Positions 1-5,603 of a stretch of DNA of 6,176 nucleotides are shown here, piece by piece. The stretch's first letter is position 1; each line of letters opens with the position of its first letter. The stretch comes from an uncultured Verrucomicrobiota bacterium (GTDB taxonomy: Bacteria; Verrucomicrobiota; Kiritimatiellia; RFP12; UBA1067). Location: contig CAMZET010000092.1 of the NCBI GenBank assembly GCA_947305825.1, positions 1-6,176 on the forward strand, given 5' to 3'. A program made the position numbers and the translations under genes. The notes below the pieces were generated by a model, which was not told the origin of the DNA, did not search any database, and was given only the letters and a program-made list of their open reading frames with translations.

Positions 1-1155
1 CTTGCCTTCATGTCGTTCATCCCCCTCGCGATCGCAATGTTTTGTCCATTCGCGAAGCGGTTCGCGCGAAACTCCCGTTCCGTGCGCACGCGAAGCGACG
101 GCGCGTATTCGACGCTATTCGAATTCTTCCATTCGCTGCCGTTCCTGCGCATGCTGGACGCCGAGCGCCGCTTTGCGGACGGGCCGCGCGCGACGATAGA
201 ATCCCTGAAAACCGCAAACCGCGACATGGACCGTCTGGGCACCGTCTTCGGCGCTATGCTCGGCGCCATCCTCGTCGCCGGCGAAATCATCGTGCTGGGG
301 ATCGCCGGCGCATTCGCCGCGAAAGGCGCGATTCCCGTAGGCGACGTGGTCGTTTACCAGCTGCTGTTCCTCGCGGCCATGCAATCGGTGCAGGGGATTG
401 TTTCGCTCCTCCCGGAGACGGCATCCCTGCGCGAGGGCGTCGATTCGCTTGACGAGATGCTTTCGCGTCAAGCGCCGGAGCGCATCCGCAAAAATACCGG
501 CGCCGTCGAAAGCATAGAATTCCGCAATGTGACCTTCTCCTATCCAGGAGCGGAGAGCCGCCCTGTCGTCAAAAACTTCTCCGCCGTATTCCGCGCCGGC
601 AGGGCGTATGCGCTGGTGGGCGACAACGGCGCGGGAAAGACGACGCTGCTCAAGCTTGCCATTGGCGCGCTTGAGCCGCAGTCGGGAGAAATACTCGTCA
701 ACGGAGAGCCGCTGAAAGCGCACGATCAAGGCTCTTTCAGGCGGGAACTCGGAATCGTCTTCCAGGACAGCCTGTTCGTCGCAGGTTCCCTGCGCGACAA
801 TATTACAATGCGCGACCCGAAATTCACGAGCGAGGATGTCGCGGCGGCGTCCAGGCGGAGCGGATTCGACGCCGTCGCCGCCAGATTGCCGGGCGGCCTC
901 GATACGCGCATATCAGTATGCGGACAGTCGCTCTCCGGCGGAGAGATGCAGCGTCTGGCGATCGCAAGGGCGCTTGTGCGCGATCCTAGCGTGCTCGTGC
1001 TGGACGAAGCAACCAACCACCTCGACGCCGCAGCACGCAAAGCCTTTGCGGAAATGTTTCCCTCGCTCGTCAAAGGCCGCATCGTCCTCATTGTCAGCCA
1101 TGACGAGGAGATAATAAATCTGTGCGACGAAAAGATTTTCTGTCAGATTTCGTAA
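1..1155 (+). CDS. ABC exporter, fused membrane and ATPase domains (5' end off window)
   Basis: Membrane exporter half-transporter that couples ATP hydrolysis to substrate export. The reading frame is open to base 1 (L-A-F before the first ATG at 10), so the ATG is probably internal; 384 codons are visible against about 550-600 for a full protein, or about 700 if an N-terminal C39 peptidase is present. The visible part begins in a transmembrane helix, then has two more hydrophobic helices (about 235-321 and 346-411), followed by a complete ATPase domain: Walker A GDNGAGKTT (619-645), Q-loop Gln (763-765), signature LSGGE (from 931), Walker B VLVLDEA (991-1011), D-loop and H-loop His (1099-1101). 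The TGA/TAA-bounded end is intact. It lies 85 bases upstream of a peptide gene and an ATP-grasp peptide ligase, so it is the likely exporter of the modified peptide. Family assignment is firm; substrate is inferred from context. Confidence 0.93.
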   Translation, partial: LAFMSFIPLAIAMFCPFAKRFARNSRSVRTRSDGAYSTLFEFFHSLPFLRMLDAERRFADGPRATIESLKTANRDMDRLGTVFGAMLGAILVAGEIIVLGIAGAFAAKGAIPVGDVVVYQLLFLAAMQSVQGIVSLLPETASLREGVDSLDEMLSRQAPERIRKNTGAVESIEFRNVTFSYPGAESRPVVKNFSAVFRAGRAYALVGDNGAGKTTLLKLAIGALEPQSGEILVNGEPLKAHDQGSFRRELGIVFQDSLFVAGSLRDNITMRDPKFTSEDVAAASRRSGFDAVAARLPGGLDTRISVCGQSLSGGEMQRLAIARALVRDPSVLVLDEATNHLDAAARKAFAEMFPSLVKGRIVLIVSHDEEIINLCDEKIFCQIS

Positions 1156-1166
1156 TAGCGCTCGTA

Positions 1167-1172
1167 TATTAT
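1167..1172 (+). promoter_or_regulatory. Possible -10 box upstream of the peptide gene
   Basis: TATTAT matches the sigma-70 -10 consensus at five of six positions and sits just after the exporter stop codon. No good -35 box lies 16-18 bases upstream. If used, transcription would begin near 1179, placing a small hairpin and a palindrome in a roughly 60-base leader. An alternative pair is TTGCAA (1174-1179) with TGTATT (1195-1200), but its 15-base spacer is short. The peptide gene could also be transcribed by readthrough from the exporter gene. Confidence 0.25.
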
Positions 1173-1179
1173 GTTGCAA

Positions 1180-1193
1180 CGGACGGGTGTCCG
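1180..1193 (+). other. Small hairpin in exporter-peptide gap
   Basis: CGGAC and GTCCG form a perfect 5-bp stem around a GGGT loop. It lies 24 bases after the exporter stop. No T-tract follows, so it is not a convincing terminator; it could cap the 5' end of a peptide transcript or be chance. Confidence 0.3.
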
Positions 1194-1194
1194 C

Positions 1195-1216
1195 TGTATT
1201 TGGTTAACCAAAAACA
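1195..1216 (+). promoter_or_regulatory. 22-bp near-perfect palindrome, candidate operator
   Basis: The centre TTTGGTTAACCAAA (1199-1212) is a perfect 14-bp palindrome. After one mismatched pair (A1198/A1213) symmetry resumes with TGT (1195-1197) against ACA (1214-1216). There is no loop, which fits a dimeric DNA-binding protein site better than an RNA hairpin. It ends eight bases before the AAGGAGA ribosome binding site of the peptide gene, so a bound protein would block transcription entering that gene. The binding factor is unknown. Confidence 0.5.
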
Positions 1217-1223
1217 AGAAACG

Positions 1224-1230
1224 AAGGAGA
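1224..1230 (+). promoter_or_regulatory. Strong ribosome binding site of peptide gene
   Basis: AAGGAGA is a near-ideal Shine-Dalgarno sequence ending ten bases before the ATG at 1241. It is the strongest such site in the window and is the main reason to accept the 44-codon reading frame as a real gene expressed at high level. Confidence 0.8.
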
Positions 1231-1240
1231 AAACAGAACA

Positions 1241-1375
1241 ATGACACCGAATGACATCGCGACCAGCATCGCTGGTCTCAATCCTGTAGGCGGCGACCTG
1301 ACGTCCATGACGACAGGGACGACGAGCTACGTCGGTAATAACTTTACCATAGACGACGCCAACACATTTGGTTGA
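1241..1375 (+). CDS. Graspetide-like RiPP precursor peptide (44 aa)
   Basis: Short peptide proposed to be cross-linked by the downstream ATP-grasp ligase and exported by the upstream ABC protein. It starts MTPNDIATSIAGLNPVGG (residues 1-18, a putative leader) and continues with a small polar region: a hydroxyl cluster T21, S22, T24, T25, T27, T28, S29, then YVGNNF, T36, and the acidic pair D38-D39, ending NTFG. Hydroxyl-rich stretch followed by acidic pair is the layout of graspetide cores, in which Thr/Ser side chains are joined to Asp/Glu as esters. The microviridin leader motif (PFFARFL-like) and core (TxxxPSDxxE-like) are absent, so it does not belong to that class. Gly17-Gly18 might be a double-glycine cleavage site, but the usual hydrophobic residues at -4, -7 and -12 are missing. 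It has a strong ribosome binding site, tandem TGA-TAA stops, and a terminator 20 bases later. Gene reality is well supported; the chemistry is inferred from the neighbours. Confidence 0.75.
   Translation: MTPNDIATSIAGLNPVGGDLTSMTTGTTSYVGNNFTIDDANTFG
1261..1277 (+). other. Hairpin inside the leader-coding part of the peptide gene
   Basis: GACCAGC and GCTGGTC form a perfect 7-bp stem with an ATC loop, starting 20 bases after the start codon. It could slow early translation or stabilise the short mRNA, but a stem of this size can occur by chance in a window of this length. Confidence 0.3.
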
Positions 1376-1394
1376 TAAGCCGCGAAAGCAGTTG

Positions 1395-1428
1395 CGCCCG
1401 GGGCGGATAGCCGTCCCCGGGCGTTTTT
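1395..1428 (+). terminator. Intrinsic terminator between precursor and ATP-grasp gene
   Basis: CGCCCGGGG (1395-1403) pairs perfectly with CCCCGGGCG (1415-1423). The stem extends by three more pairs (CGG/CCG) past a bulged T1414 to an ATAG loop, and five T residues (1424-1428) follow. This is a textbook rho-independent terminator. It lies 20 bases past the peptide stop and 26 bases before the ligase start, leaving little room for a separate promoter. Partial readthrough would give many precursor transcripts and few ligase transcripts, a common arrangement in peptide clusters. Confidence 0.9.
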
Positions 1429-1454
1429 CAGAATCTTAGTACGAGAGTTCAACT

Positions 1455-2405
1455 ATGATATTCATCGCAACCTGCAGTCAAGACACTACCACAAGCATAG
1501 TCCTAGATAAGTTCGATGCGGCGGACGTCTTGCGTTTCGACATAGATAGACCCGACGATTTCGCGTGGGACTTTAGCGGCACAGGTTTCGTCATATCAGA
1601 CAAGACCAGCGGCAAAAAAATCACAGACCGCATATTGTCGTCGTTTTACGTGCGCAAGCCTTTTTACTTGAACCGCATCGACGTTCCCGGCTATGGAAAT
1701 CTGGAAAACTGGAGGCGCGAGGAAACGATAGAGTTGTTCAGGGATTTTTTCAGAGAGTGCCAGAAACGCGGTCTCGTCGCGCTTGTTTGTTGCAAGGACG
1801 ATAGATACGGCAAACTGCGGCAGCTTCTCGCGGCAAGTAAGTATTTTCGCGTCGCGCCATGGCATTTCTTCCACGGCGAACTCCCAGAAGAGCTAAAGCG
1901 CGGCAGATGGGTGGCGAAAACCATGACAAACACGTCAATCGGCCGCGACAAGATGTTTTTCGTCAAAGAAGTCGATCCCACTGCGCTCGACCTTTCCTAT
2001 CCTTGGTTCGTGCAAGGGCGTATTGATGGCGAGGAGGAAGTGACGGTCGTCTATGTCGATGGCGAGACCTTCGCGGCGAGCGCACCACGGAACTCGTTCG
2101 ACGGCGAGGATTCGCGCAAGTCGATCTTCACAAACTCCGACGTTTGGCCGCGCTGCGCGCTTTCGCCGGACGAAGAACGCGCGATAAAAGGCTTCATGGA
2201 CGAAACCGGCTACCGTTTCGGACGCTTCGACTTCATACGGAAGAACGGCGAACTGTGGTTCCTGGAACTCAATCCCAACGGCCAGTGGGCGTGGCTCGAC
2301 GAGAACAACGAACACGGCCTCGTCTCGATGGTCGCCGATGCAATCAAACGCGAAGACGCAGCGCACCGGGAGTTTCTATCTCGACAGACACCCTGGCGAC
2401 GCTGA
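1455..2405 (+). CDS. ATP-grasp peptide macrocyclase (graspetide synthetase, MvdD/MdnC-like)
   Basis: Cytoplasmic ATP-grasp ligase expected to activate Asp/Glu side chains of a precursor peptide as acyl phosphates and close ester or amide rings with Thr/Ser or Lys. The 316-residue length matches the MvdC/MvdD family (about 320-330). Residues 1-110 form the pre-ATP-grasp region. Residues 151-155 (RWVAK) supply the probable ATP-binding Lys. Residues 184-208 (WFVQGRIDGEEEVTVVYVDG and following) match the family's conserved EExRVTVVG-FAA-type stretch. FGRFDF (255-260) leads to the metal-binding signature FLELNPNGQWAWLD (269-282), diagnostic of peptide-maturing ATP-grasp enzymes. The ATG at 1455 follows a weak GAGAG site and the terminator, so no earlier start is possible. 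It is 80 bases behind the precursor gene. No second ligase and no acetyltransferase (MvdC, MvdB types) is in view. Family assignment is strong; ester versus amide chemistry is not determined, but the proposed core lacks Lys, which favours esters. Confidence 0.92.
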   Translation: MIFIATCSQDTTTSIVLDKFDAADVLRFDIDRPDDFAWDFSGTGFVISDKTSGKKITDRILSSFYVRKPFYLNRIDVPGYGNLENWRREETIELFRDFFRECQKRGLVALVCCKDDRYGKLRQLLAASKYFRVAPWHFFHGELPEELKRGRWVAKTMTNTSIGRDKMFFVKEVDPTALDLSYPWFVQGRIDGEEEVTVVYVDGETFAASAPRNSFDGEDSRKSIFTNSDVWPRCALSPDEERAIKGFMDETGYRFGRFDFIRKNGELWFLELNPNGQWAWLDENNEHGLVSMVADAIKREDAAHREFLSRQTPWRR

Positions 2406-2409
2406 TTTA

Positions 2410-2418
2410 TGATATAAT
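2410..2418 (+). promoter_or_regulatory. Extended -10 promoter of kinase-sigma operon
   Basis: TGATATAAT is an exact extended -10 element (TGn followed by consensus TATAAT). No recognisable -35 box sits upstream, which is usual for extended -10 promoters. Transcription would begin near 2425, giving a leader of only about 16 bases before the ATG at 2441. It lies in the 35-base gap after the ligase gene, so kinase and sigma factor can be expressed independently of the peptide locus. Confidence 0.65.
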
Positions 2419-2440
2419 ATCGGGGAACGTTCCACTCATT

Positions 2441-4006
2441 ATGAATGCTTCCCTGAAGACAATAAATGCAAAAACCGCAGAAGGCTGCGAAAACTGCGGC
2501 GAGTGGCGGCTTTTGAATGAAATCGGACGCGGCGCGTACGGCACGGTCTATCTCGCCGAAGGACCGGACGGACGCCTCGCGGCGGTGAAGGTCTGCCGCC
2601 GCGCCGGCACGGAAGAAGAACGCTATCAACGCGAATTGCGCGGCGCGAAGCTCTACATGTCGGTGTCCGCATCCGAAGGGCTTGTCAGGATGCGGGAGGT
2701 CGTCGAAGAGGACTGGGGATTCTATTCCGTCATGGATTTGGCGGACGACGAATTCGACCGCGCGGACGCATCGCCCGAATCATACCGCCCGAAGACGCTT
2801 GCGAAGGTGATCGAAGGCGAGAAGGCGCTTCCCCTTAAGGAATGCGTGAAGCTCGGCATCGCGCTCGCAAATGGACTCGCCGCGCTGCAACGCCATCACT
2901 TGCTGCATCGCGACATCAAGCCTGGAAATGTAATCTATATCGGCGGCAAACCCGTCCTCTCCGATCCGGGGCTGCTCGTGGAAGAGGCTCAGGCGTCGTC
3001 GCTCGTAGGAACGCCAGGCTACGTGCCGCCGGAGAAGTTCACCGATTCGGCTAGCGACATCTACAGCCTCGGCCTGACGCTCAAGGCGGCGAGTTTCGGC
3101 AGAAGGGTCGAAGACCTCGACAAAGGTCCCGCGCAGGAGGCCGATAGCGGCGCGCGTTTCTTCCCCGCATGGTGGCGCATCCTCAACAAGGCGACCGATC
3201 CCGACACTTCCCGCCGCTACCGGTCCGCCAAGGCGCTGCTGAAGGATTTGCTGGCTCTCCGCCGGAAAGCGGCGGTAATGTCGATTGCGAAGGCGCGTGC
3301 AACCAAAATCGCACTTGCACTGATTTTGGCTATCGTCGCGTCGGTCATCGTTGTCATGCGACGCCCACAAGGCAAACCAACCGCCCCGGATCCCTTCCAG
3401 GAGCAGATGCAATTTGCAAAATACATAGGGAGCGTCGAAAATTGGATTGATGCTTTGACCAAAGAAGCGTTTGGGTTGAATAGAATAGCCGCTAGGCTGT
3501 GTTATGAGGTTGAAACGGCGGCCGATCCCCAAAAACTCGAAAAGGAAAACTCTTTCAGGGCTGGATGGGGAATCAGCCCCATCCAGGTTAGTGCGGAAAC
3601 CGACGTATTGCGGCAAAATCAGCCTCGACTTGTCGAACTGAAAAAGCAGGCGCGTGATTTCGCGACAAAAATCTGCGTGGAACGGGGTCGATTCAAACGA
3701 CTGATGAACAAGGCGGGCAAAACCGGTACATCCGACGGCGCCTTGCGGAAAAGCATTGACGGAATCGTGGCGAAGGCCCAGAATGAGATGGCCGAAGGAA
3801 CAGCCATAGAGAAGAAAATCTACAGCATCGGGAAAATTATCTACGGGAGTGAAAAATGGGACAAAGAACTCGCTCCCGATTGGCAAGGGAAATTCGACGT
3901 CAACTCTGGATTCGGATTGACAAAAGACGAGTGGGATATTTTCATGAAAGTGCAATCGACATTGGGCATTGATTGGGGGCGGAATGACCTACAGACATTT
4001 CAATAA
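2441..4006 (+). CDS. Transmembrane Ser/Thr protein kinase (PknB-like) with unknown outer domain
   Basis: Receptor-like Hanks-type kinase, 521 residues. Kinase domain about 22-272: glycine loop IGRGAYG (28-34), ATP-anchoring K50 (AAVK), helix-C E65, catalytic loop HRDIKPGN (156-163) with D158, K160 and N163, metal-binding D175 in SDPG where the family has DFG, and activation segment SSLVGTPGYVPPE (186-198). One membrane helix follows at about 287-306 (ALALILAIVASVIVV). The last 215 residues should lie outside the cytoplasm and match no domain I recognise. The frame is open upstream to 2144, but that stretch overlaps the ligase gene; ATG 2441 is chosen because it starts just past the ligase stop, 22 codons before the kinase domain and after an extended -10 promoter. 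Only GGGGA, 14 bases upstream, resembles a ribosome binding site. It overlaps the sigma factor gene, so the two probably work together, the kinase sensing an external signal and controlling sigma activity (inferred). Confidence 0.9.
   Translation: MNASLKTINAKTAEGCENCGEWRLLNEIGRGAYGTVYLAEGPDGRLAAVKVCRRAGTEEERYQRELRGAKLYMSVSASEGLVRMREVVEEDWGFYSVMDLADDEFDRADASPESYRPKTLAKVIEGEKALPLKECVKLGIALANGLAALQRHHLLHRDIKPGNVIYIGGKPVLSDPGLLVEEAQASSLVGTPGYVPPEKFTDSASDIYSLGLTLKAASFGRRVEDLDKGPAQEADSGARFFPAWWRILNKATDPDTSRRYRSAKALLKDLLALRRKAAVMSIAKARATKIALALILAIVASVIVVMRRPQGKPTAPDPFQEQMQFAKYIGSVENWIDALTKEAFGLNRIAARLCYEVETAADPQKLEKENSFRAGWGISPIQVSAETDVLRQNQPRLVELKKQARDFATKICVERGRFKRLMNKAGKTGTSDGALRKSIDGIVAKAQNEMAEGTAIEKKIYSIGKIIYGSEKWDKELAPDWQGKFDVNSGFGLTKDEWDIFMKVQSTLGIDWGRNDLQTFQ
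3561..3586 (+). repeat. Perfect 10-bp stem-loop inside kinase gene
   Basis: CTGGATGGGG (3561-3570) is the exact reverse complement of CCCCATCCAG (3577-3586), separated by the 6-base loop AATCAG. It encodes part of the kinase outer domain (around residues 374-382). No T-tract follows, so it is not a simple terminator. It could be an mRNA processing or pausing site upstream of the sigma gene, a DNA-level site, or chance. Confidence 0.55.
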
Positions 4007-4622
4007 CGAATCGACGCGCTCGAGCGTCCTCGCGGTGGTGGCGGACACCGAGAACGAAGCGGCGTGGCGGCGGTTCTTCGACCTCTACGCGGGCTTCGTT
4101 TTCTCGATTGCGCGCTCCAAGGGGCTTAACGACACGGACGCCGACGACATCGTGCAAATCGTGTTCGCGGACTTGGCGAGAAATCTGCCGTCTTTCAGGT
4201 ACGATCGCGGGAAAGGCCGTTTCCGGGCGTATCTTTCGGGGTTGACGCGCTGGCGCATCAACGACAGACTGCGATACGGCAAGCGCGACGTCGAACTGAA
4301 GGCGTCGTTCATGGAAGACGCGAAGGCGTGCATGACGGCGGCCGACGAAGATTTCGAAGAACGCGAATGGCAGGCTGCCGCGCTTGAAGAGGCTTTGCGG
4401 CGCATGAAGCCGGACGTCCGGCCCGGACACTACGCGGCGTTCGTCGCAAGCGCCATAGAAGGGCAGGACACGGAAACCGTGGCGAGACTCCACGGCATTT
4501 CAAGCGACAACCTCTATCAGATCCGCAAGCGCCTCACCGTGAAGCTTCGCGAGACCGTCGCGCAGGTTCTTGAAGATATGGAAATACCCTGTCAGGCGGC
4601 ACTCTTATCCAGAAAAACATAA
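3984..4622 (+). CDS. ECF-type sigma-70 family factor, PVC style
   Basis: RNA polymerase sigma factor of the extracytoplasmic-function type, 212 residues from ATG 3984. The N-terminal TRSSVLAVVADTENEAAWRR (11-30) and FFDLYAGFVF (31-40) resemble the TRxSLL...AW..F..LY opening common in planctomycete and verrucomicrobial sigma factors. Region 2 spans about 25-98, with DADDIVQIVFADL (52-64) and FRYDRGKGRFRAYLSGL (71-87), the latter typical of this group. Region 4 spans about 132-190; the helix-turn-helix is near 161-185 (DTETVARLHGISSDNLYQIR). A TTG start at 3969 is possible, but ATG 3984 directly follows a G-rich stretch (3975-3982) and gives the normal family N-terminus. It overlaps the kinase gene by 23 bases, which suggests coupled translation and a shared pathway. 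No anti-sigma factor with a usual zinc-binding domain is present. Target promoters are unknown; the peptide locus is a candidate. Confidence 0.88.
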   Translation: MTYRHFNNESTRSSVLAVVADTENEAAWRRFFDLYAGFVFSIARSKGLNDTDADDIVQIVFADLARNLPSFRYDRGKGRFRAYLSGLTRWRINDRLRYGKRDVELKASFMEDAKACMTAADEDFEEREWQAAALEEALRRMKPDVRPGHYAAFVASAIEGQDTETVARLHGISSDNLYQIRKRLTVKLRETVAQVLEDMEIPCQAALLSRKT

Positions 4623-4625
4623 TCT

Positions 4626-5603
4626 TCATGCCTGGCTTCGCCAGTCCTGTGTCATGTCGGCGATAATCTGCGCGACAGGCTTGATTTCACGGATGAAGCT
4701 GATGGCGTGCCCGACGGAGACGTAGCCGTTCTCCATGTCGCCTTCAAGCATCCCCTTGCGCAGGTTGGCGAAGCCGCCCATCGTCTTCCCAAGTTCCTCG
4801 TTGGTCGCGCCCGCCCTGTCCATCTCGACAAGCTTGTTGGCGAGTGCGCCCGGAAGAGAACGGTAGTAGGCGGGAATCGTGCGGAAGAGAAGAAGGTCCT
4901 TCGCGTTCGCCTTGAGAACCGCCTCCTTGACGTTCTGCGCCATGCGGCTTTCCTCGGACATGAGAAACGCCGTGCCGCAGTAGACGCCTTCCGCCCCGAG
5001 CGCAAGCGCCGCGTTGAAAGACCTGCGGTCGTAGATTCCGCCCGCCGCCATGACGGGCACGGACTTGACCGCATCCACGATGAGCGGGACGATGGAGAAC
5101 GTGCCAAGCGTCATGTTCGGAAGCGTCCCGCCCTCGTCGAATCCTGTTGCAACGACGATATCCGCGCCGCATTCCTCGGCAAACGCCGCCTCTGCGGGGG
5201 AGGGGTTCAGTGAGCGATAGACAATCTTGATGCCGTGCGACTTGATTTCGTCGAAAAGTTCCTTTTTCACGTCGCCGACGTAGGTGACGATCGGAACCTT
5301 CTCCTCGAAGATTACCTTGAGCATCGGCGGCGTGAATACATCGACGCCGTTCGACATCGGAAGGACATTGACCGAGAACGGCTTGTCGGTGAGTTCGCGC
5401 ACCTTGCGTATTTCAGCCCTCATGCGCTCGGCGGTCTCGCCGGGGTCTCGCGTGACCGAGGTCTGGCCGGCATTCGGCCCGAGACTGCCGAGTCCGCTCG
5501 CGTTCGAGACGGCGGCGGCGAGTTTCGCGTCCGTGAGCCACACCATCGGCCCCTGGATGACGGGCTTTTCGATTCCGAGGATATTGCAGATTCTGTTCTT
5601 CAT
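4626..5603 (-). CDS. FMN-dependent nitronate monooxygenase / FabK-family oxidoreductase
   Basis: Soluble TIM-barrel flavoprotein, 325 residues, of the family covering nitronate monooxygenases and enoyl-ACP reductase II. Visible family parts: N-terminal strand KPVIQGPM (13-20), GLGSLGPNAGQT (37-48), PFSVNVLPM (75-83), GADIVVATGFDEGG (146-159), and the FMN-phosphate motifs VPVMAAGGIYD (182-192) and ALGAEGVYCGTAFL (201-214). The family's catalytic His in a GGH motif is replaced by Thr160 (GGT), so standard nitronate oxidation is doubtful. ATG at 5603 is preferred over the longer open frame reaching 5912 because homology begins there, AAAGGA (complement of 5612-5617) precedes it with eight bases between, and the start overlaps the stop of the upstream regulator as ATGA. 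It is convergent with the sigma gene, only three bases apart, without a visible terminator. The substrate is unknown; the linked HxlR regulator suggests a role in handling electrophiles or redox stress. Confidence 0.88.
   Translation of the reverse strand: MKNRICNILGIEKPVIQGPMVWLTDAKLAAAVSNASGLGSLGPNAGQTSVTRDPGETAERMRAEIRKVRELTDKPFSVNVLPMSNGVDVFTPPMLKVIFEEKVPIVTYVGDVKKELFDEIKSHGIKIVYRSLNPSPAEAAFAEECGADIVVATGFDEGGTLPNMTLGTFSIVPLIVDAVKSVPVMAAGGIYDRRSFNAALALGAEGVYCGTAFLMSEESRMAQNVKEAVLKANAKDLLLFRTIPAYYRSLPGALANKLVEMDRAGATNEELGKTMGGFANLRKGMLEGDMENGYVSVGHAISFIREIKPVAQIIADMTQDWRSQA

Noticed and set aside
1180..1193. Terminator for the exporter gene
   Set aside because: The 5-bp stem is short and is not followed by a run of T; listed only as a hairpin.
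2144..2440. Upstream extension of the kinase reading frame
   Set aside because: It overlaps the ligase gene in another frame, has no kinase-family homology, and an extended -10 promoter plus ATG at 2441 give a natural start.
2780..3955. Long minus-strand reading frame opposite the kinase
   Set aside because: It is a shadow of the kinase gene in high-GC codon-biased DNA; its translation shows no recognisable domain and its plus-strand partner has full kinase motifs.
4632..4644. CTGGC-TTC-GCCAG hairpin as a shared terminator between the convergent genes
   Set aside because: The stem is only 5 bp, lies inside the oxidoreductase coding end, and no T-tract follows on either strand.
4707..5213. 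Plus-strand reading frame opposite the oxidoreductase
   Set aside because: Arg/His/Val-rich translation typical of an antisense shadow; the minus-strand gene is clearly real.
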